A stretch of 40,461 bases of DNA from contig DCVK01000060.1 in NCBI GenBank assembly GCA_002335385.1, positions 1 to 40,461 of the forward strand, written 5' to 3'. The DNA is from Candidatus Aminicenantes bacterium UBA2190 (GTDB lineage Bacteria; Acidobacteriota; Aminicenantia; UBA2199). Position 1 is the first letter of the stretch. The number at the start of each line of letters is the position of its first letter. A program made the position numbers and the translations under genes. Below the pieces are notes generated by a model. It did no database searches. It was not told where the DNA came from and saw only the letters and a program-made list of their open reading frames with translations. Shown in pieces: positions 36,957-40,461 of this stretch.

Positions 36957-37122
36957 ACTTAAATCCCAAATTCCAAGCACCAAATTCCAAATAAATTCCA
37001 AATCCCAAATTCAAATTTCCAAAACAAAAGCCCCTTGCAATTCCTTTTTCTTCGTTTGGGTCATTGGGAAATTGGAATTTGGTGCTTGTTTGGGATTTGG
37101 AATTTGTTTTTTGGGATTTAAT
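36957..37122. repeat. Inverted pair of AAATTCC-type heptad repeats, upstream of malic enzyme
   Basis: The left arm (36961-37017) has units AAATCCC, AAATTCC, AAGCACC, AAATTCC, AAATCCC. The right arm (about 37052-37122) is inverted (GGGTCATTGGGAAATTGGAATTT type) and shares CAAGCACCAA and CCAATGACCCAA with the copy at 29600-29660. The central part is about 35 bp. It follows an ACCGT block on the left, as in the cinA spacer, so the composite arrangement recurs. Confidence 0.7.
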
Positions 37123-37143
37123 TCCTATTAATCTCGTTCTTCC

Positions 37144-37174
37144 ACCTTGCGCCTTACACCCTACGCCCTATGCC
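37144..37174 (+). repeat. CCCTACG-type heptad repeat
   Basis: Consecutive 7-bp units ACCTTGC, GCCTTAC, ACCCTAC, GCCCTAT, then GCC. A third sequence family with the same period. Confidence 0.65.
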
Positions 37175-37191
37175 GAGTTCAGTTCTTCCAT

Positions 37192-37219
37192 GTCACGCGT
37201 CACGCGTTACGCGTCACGA
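37192..37219 (+). repeat. GTCACGC heptad repeat, downstream of the PqqD-like gene
   Basis: Four 7-bp units: GTCACGC, GTCACGC, GTTACGC, GTCACGA. It ends 4 bp before the stop codon of the PqqD-like gene. Confidence 0.75.
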
Positions 37220-37223
37220 TGGA

Positions 37224-37589
37224 TCACCCTATGCCGTTGCCTTGCGCCGAGTCCCGCGATTTCAGCACGACGAACTTGTCCCTTGCCAGCATGGCGAAGA
37301 ACCGGGCCATGCGTCCCTCGGCTTGTTCAACCGCGGCGGCGCAGGAAACATTCATGGCCGCGGCGATCTCGAGGATGGTCCGCCTGCCGTCGGCCGCGAG
37401 CCAGGCGGCCGATCCCAGATCGTCGAGGTGAATATGGAACTCCTGGCTGCGCCCGATCCAGCCGATGATCTTTTTCAGCAGCTTGTTCCTTGTTTTTTCT
37501 TTTATGAGATAGACGTGCCCCTTGCCATCCTTGTCCCACGAACAGTTCTGCATGGGAATATAATCGAGAAAATTGTCTTTTTTTTCCAT
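37224..37589 (-). CDS. PqqD-like small protein
   Basis: 121 residues from the ATG at 37589. A longer frame from 37652 exists, but its extra 21 residues are only translated repeat (GAAPRGRPYF type), so the shorter start is preferred even though no strong ribosome site is seen. Residues about 50-115 match the PqqD fold: FHIHLDDLGSAAWLAADGRR, TILEIAAAMN, then a helix ending in FFAMLARDKFVVLKSRD. PqqD-like proteins present peptide substrates to radical-SAM or other maturases (RRE domain family), but solitary homologues of unknown role are common in Acidobacteria-type genomes, often near PQQ-independent genes. No maturase or precursor peptide is seen here. The gene is bracketed by matching GTCACGC heptad arrays. 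Confidence 0.65.
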   Translation of the reverse strand: MEKKDNFLDYIPMQNCSWDKDGKGHVYLIKEKTRNKLLKKIIGWIGRSQEFHIHLDDLGSAAWLAADGRRTILEIAAAMNVSCAAAVEQAEGRMARFFAMLARDKFVVLKSRDSAQGNGIG

Positions 37590-37597
37590 CTGAAAAT

Positions 37598-37626
37598 AAG
37601 GGCGGCCACGGGGGGCCGCCCCTACC
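37598..37626. repeat. GCCCCTAC-type hairpin repeat upstream of the PqqD-like gene
   Basis: GGGCGGCCACG...GGGGGCCGCCCCTACCC, a GGGCGGCC/GGCCGCCC stem ending in CCTACCC. Same family as 31411-31440 and the elements in kinases 3 and 4. It lies 9 bp before the preferred start and would be in the 5' leader of the mRNA. Confidence 0.7.
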
Positions 37627-37640
37627 CTATTTCTTCTCTC

Positions 37641-37668
37641 GTCACGCGTCACGCGTCACGCGTCACGA
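37641..37668 (+). repeat. GTCACGC heptad repeat, upstream of the PqqD-like gene
   Basis: Four 7-bp units: GTCACGC three times, then GTCACGA. It matches the array at 37192-37219 in the same orientation, so the PqqD-like gene sits between direct repeats. Confidence 0.78.
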
Positions 37669-37681
37669 ATGCTTTGCTTTA

Positions 37682-39727
37682 TTACATCACCGCCGGCGCC
37701 GCCGGTTCGTCGGGATCGCCGGCATTGGCCAGCGGCAGCTTGACCAGCAGGTAGCCCAGGGCCAGGAAGACCAGGATGCTGATCAGGTAGGTCGGATTCC
37801 TGCCCAGCATGGGCACGCGGCCATCGTTGAAGAAGGCGATGGCGGCGAACACCAGCCCCACCAGCGCCTCGCCGGCGATCAGCCCGGAGGCCAGCAGCAC
37901 GCCGCGGTTCTCGATGCGCGACTTCTGGTTGTCGTTATGCTTGCGGCGGGCGATCAGCATGTCGACCACCCAGCGGATGATGCCGCCGACGAAGATGGCC
38001 GCCACGGTCTCGAACGAGAGATACATGCCGACGCAGACCAGCATCGGGCTCTTGACCTGGACCAGGATCAGGCCGATAGCCATGAGGATGCCCACCACGA
38101 TCAGCGGCCAGACCATCTCGCCGCCGACGATGCCCTGCGAAAGGTTGGCCATCAGGCCGGCCTGCGGCGCGGCGAGCACCTCGCCGCCGAAGCCGCCTTT
38201 GTAACCCTTGAGCGCGGCCATTTTCAGATCGCCGGCGTTGAGGATGAACAGCGGGATCCACATGACCAGCGAGGAGATGATGACGCCGATCAGGTCGCCG
38301 ACCTGCATCTTCCAGGGCGTGCCGCCCAGAATGTGGCCGACCTTCAGGTCCTGCAGCATTTCGCCGGCCACGGCCGCGGCCACGCAGATGACGCCGGCCA
38401 CGGCCAGCACGGCCGTGACGCCGGGGATGCCCTTGGCCCCCAGGATGACCATCAGAACGGCGGCGATGACCAGGGTGGAAAGGGTCAAGCCCGAGATCGG
38501 GTTGTTGGAAGAGCCGATCAGGCCGACCAGGTAGCCCGAAACGGCGGCGAAGAAGAAACCGGCCACGAGCATGACCAGAGCCGCCACCAGGGCGGGCACC
38601 AGGTTGGATGAACTGAAGCCCATGAACCACCAGTAGACGATGAAGGTGACCGCCGCCAGCCCCAGCAGCGAGGCGAAGACGATCTTGATGTTGATGTCCT
38701 TGTCGGTGCGCAGGGTCGCCTGCTGGCTGGTAGCGGCCTTCTTGACGTCGTTGACCGAGCGGCGGATGCCGCCGATCAGGCTCTTGCGCATCCTGAACAG
38801 GGTGAAGGCGGCGCTCATCAGCATGCCGCCGATGGCCACGGTCTTGACGATGTTCTGAAAGACGGCGTTGGAAACATCGGCCCAGCTCAGCAGCCCGGCG
38901 CTGACGGCCGGCGCGTACTGCGGCGCCAGCATCAGGGTCAGCAGGGGCACGAACAGGCCCCAGGAGAGGACGCCGCCGGCGAAGTTCAATGCCGCCAGGC
39001 GCGGTCCGATGATGTAGCCCACTCCCAGGAAGGCCGGACTCAGCGACGGGGTCTTGAGCATGAAGCCGCCGCCGGTGGAGACGCCCTTGAACGTCTCACC
39101 GATGCCGGTGCGCGGGATGTACTTGGAGGCAAAGGCCGAGAATTGCTCCCATTTGGCCGCCAGCAGGTTGAAACCCTTGAGCAGCTCGATGAAGCCGCCG
39201 ATGCCCATGGCGAAAAAGAGGTACTTGGCGCCGGTGGAGCCGCCGCGCCCCGCCTTGTGGATCTCGGAGGCCGCGACCGACTCGGGGAACTTCAGCTCGG
39301 GGTCCTCGACCATGACCCGGCGCAAGAGGGTGACGAAGAGGATGCCCACCACGCCGCCGAGCATCATGATGACCGTGGACTTCAGCCAGCCGTTGAAGCT
39401 GCCGAAGAACTCCGGCGACCAGACGCCGGCGATGAGAAAAGCCGGCAGGGTAAAGATGGCGCCGGCGGCCACCGACTCGCCGATGGAACCGACGGTACGG
39501 GTGAAGTTCTCCTCGATGATGTTGTGGTCCCTGAACAGGCGCAGCAGGGCCATGCCCAGGACCGCGGCCGGATAGGTGGCGGCGATGGTCATGCCGGCCT
39601 TCAGGCCGAGGTAGGCGTTGGCCGCGCCCAGCAGGACCGCCAGGAACAGGCCGATCAGCAGGGCGCGGACGGTGAACTCCTTCAGGTTCTTGTCCGCGGA
39701 AACGAACGGTTTGAACTCGTTGCTCAT
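37682..39727 (-). CDS. OPT-family oligopeptide (or metal-chelate) transporter
   Basis: 681 residues from the ATG at 39727, chosen for the ribosome site GAGGAG upstream; an in-frame ATG at 39781 would lie upstream of the promoter's -10 box. Highly hydrophobic with many membrane helices. Family signatures: FTVRALLIGLFLAVLLGAAN, LGLKAGMTIAATYPAAVLGM, VGSIGESVAAGAIFTLPAF, LKFPESVAASEIHKAG and GSSNNPISGLTLSTLVIAA. Prokaryotic OPT members import oligopeptides or metal chelates by secondary transport; the substrate cannot be told from sequence. It stands alone under its own promoter. Confidence 0.9.
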   Translation of the reverse strand: MSNEFKPFVSADKNLKEFTVRALLIGLFLAVLLGAANAYLGLKAGMTIAATYPAAVLGMALLRLFRDHNIIEENFTRTVGSIGESVAAGAIFTLPAFLIAGVWSPEFFGSFNGWLKSTVIMMLGGVVGILFVTLLRRVMVEDPELKFPESVAASEIHKAGRGGSTGAKYLFFAMGIGGFIELLKGFNLLAAKWEQFSAFASKYIPRTGIGETFKGVSTGGGFMLKTPSLSPAFLGVGYIIGPRLAALNFAGGVLSWGLFVPLLTLMLAPQYAPAVSAGLLSWADVSNAVFQNIVKTVAIGGMLMSAAFTLFRMRKSLIGGIRRSVNDVKKAATSQQATLRTDKDINIKIVFASLLGLAAVTFIVYWWFMGFSSSNLVPALVAALVMLVAGFFFAAVSGYLVGLIGSSNNPISGLTLSTLVIAAVLMVILGAKGIPGVTAVLAVAGVICVAAAVAGEMLQDLKVGHILGGTPWKMQVGDLIGVIISSLVMWIPLFILNAGDLKMAALKGYKGGFGGEVLAAPQAGLMANLSQGIVGGEMVWPLIVVGILMAIGLILVQVKSPMLVCVGMYLSFETVAAIFVGGIIRWVVDMLIARRKHNDNQKSRIENRGVLLASGLIAGEALVGLVFAAIAFFNDGRVPMLGRNPTYLISILVFLALGYLLVKLPLANAGDPDEPAAPAVM

Positions 39728-39758
39728 GGATGTCTCCTCAGGAAGTTTTAGAAAAATC

Positions 39759-39788
39759 ATTATACCGGCGGCCAGGAGCAAAAGTCAA
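39759..39788 (-). promoter_or_regulatory. Sigma70-like promoter of the OPT transporter gene
   Basis: On the - strand, -35 TTGACT (39783-39788), 18-bp spacer, consensus -10 TATAAT (39759-39764), 31 bp before the start codon. It begins 16 bp before the end of the upstream glycosyltransferase gene is reached on the + map and is the clearest promoter of the window. Confidence 0.78.
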
Positions 39789-39804
39789 ACGAGCCCCTTA
39801 GGGA

Positions 39805-40461
39805 TCAACGCCAGTTGCCGACCAGGTAGGGCTTGGCGGACTCGAATTCCAGGCACAGGCGCTCGATCTCCGCCTCGGCCTGCTCCTGGTCCATGTCGGC
39901 CGCCTCGAGAATGAAGGAGGCCGTCTTGCCCAGGTACAGGGGGACCAACGATTTGAGCAGGTGCTCGCGCGGCAGGGACTTGCGGTGGCAGGCCAGTGCG
40001 TAATCATAGATGACCCGCGTCCACAGCCCGGCGGGAAAGCGGAATTCGCCGGCGCGGTCTGCCGGCAGCGCCGCCAGGGTATTGAGATCGCCGCGGCCGA
40101 GGACCGCCTCCCAGATCGAGCCGAGCCCGCCGACACCCTCGCGGAAGACGGCGAGCATGCGCTCCACGTCCACGGTCACGCTTTCCAGCCCGACCGTGTA
40201 TGGAAAACCGAATTGCGGGACGCTCTGCGAGCCCTGGATGCCTTTCCAGACGTCATGGTACTCGGACATGAGACCGAAAGCGGAGCCCACGACCTGCACC
40301 AGCATGGCACTCAGGTCGGCGCCCGGGTCCTTGGCGTCGTGGATCTTGGCGCCGAGGAAGGACTGGACCGTCCGAAAGCCGTTGGCCAGCGCCTCGCTGG
40401 TCATCCAGATGCCGATGCCGTAGCGGGCGATGTCCGTGCTCCAGACGTCCTTGCCGAGGCA
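39805..40461 (-). CDS. Glycosyltransferase-like protein, C-terminal part (partial)
   Basis: The frame is open from the right edge and ends at 39805; about 218 residues are visible. The segment VWSTDIARYGIGIWMTSEAL followed by GFRTVQSFLGAKIHDAKDPG resembles the acceptor-side part of GT2/GT81-like glycosyltransferases of the glucosylglycerate-synthase type, and a mostly helical tail follows (YDYALACHRKSLPREHLLKSL). These enzymes make sugar-glycerate compatible solutes or cell-surface sugars. The catalytic DxD half lies outside the window, so the function is a family-level guess. Reading continues past the Met at 40404 with no stop, so that Met is internal. Confidence 0.5.
   Translation of the reverse strand, partial: CLGKDVWSTDIARYGIGIWMTSEALANGFRTVQSFLGAKIHDAKDPGADLSAMLVQVVGSAFGLMSEYHDVWKGIQGSQSVPQFGFPYTVGLESVTVDVERMLAVFREGVGGLGSIWEAVLGRGDLNTLAALPADRAGEFRFPAGLWTRVIYDYALACHRKSLPREHLLKSLVPLYLGKTASFILEAADMDQEQAEAEIERLCLEFESAKPYLVGNWR

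Noticed and set aside
36656..36994. A 112-codon frame running from antisense malic enzyme into the spacer
   Set aside because: It crosses the promoter and heptad repeats and has no domain or conserved start.
36913..37219. Possible CRISPR array
   Set aside because: Units are 7 bp, tandem without spacers, and change family along the region; no cas genes are nearby.
37590..37652. Earlier start for the PqqD-like gene
   Set aside because: The added residues are a translation of the GTCACGC and GCCCCTAC repeats.

Overview
The window reads as part of a bacterial chromosome from the Acidobacteriota or, more likely, Candidatus Aminicenantota. This is inferred from the GC-rich coding sequence, the many membrane-anchored Hanks-type kinases with TolB-like/TPR or FGE-like output regions, the TonB-dependent receptor with an N-terminal carboxypeptidase-regulatory domain, the ferredoxin-dependent pyruvate metabolism and the repeat-rich spacers. 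No ribosomal marker is present, so the assignment is provisional. No tRNA, rRNA, CRISPR array or transposase gene was recognised.

Left part (1-28754, all + strand): a head-to-tail array of nine full-length serine/threonine kinase genes plus two 5' kinase stubs, mostly joined by 4-8 bp stop/start overlaps. It is preceded by the end of a SpoIIE/PP2C-type phosphatase gene. An ABM-like protein gene and a TonB-dependent receptor gene lie inside the array, and a small protein of unknown function follows it. Every kinase has an N-terminal RD-type kinase domain and a single membrane segment, then one of two C-terminal layouts: TolB/FlgO-like domain plus TPRs (six genes), or PEGA, FGE-sulfatase-like fold and alpha/beta hydrolase (three genes).

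Right part (28810-40461, all - strand): trmN6-like methyltransferase, cinA, a four-subunit pyruvate:ferredoxin oxidoreductase operon led by a class I fumarase alpha subunit, malic enzyme, a PqqD-like protein, an OPT-family transporter and the C-terminal part of a glycosyltransferase. Fumarase, malic enzyme and PFOR connect fumarate, malate, pyruvate and acetyl-CoA. Four sigma70-like promoters can be read upstream of these genes.

The most unusual signal is repetitive DNA. The spacers hold short tandem repeats with a 7-bp period in at least four sequence families (ACCGTNN, AAATTCC, CCCTACG, GTCACGC), and hairpin repeats ending in GCCCCTAC. Two of these families also occur inside genes. A 39-bp ACCGT heptad block is in frame in seven kinases, and a GTAGGGGC...GCCCCTAC hairpin pair is in frame in the other two, in the same loop of the kinase fold. 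A further ACCGT block supplies the last codons and stop of cinA. The kinase array therefore appears to be a fast-recombining family in which intergenic repeats have become protein sequence.
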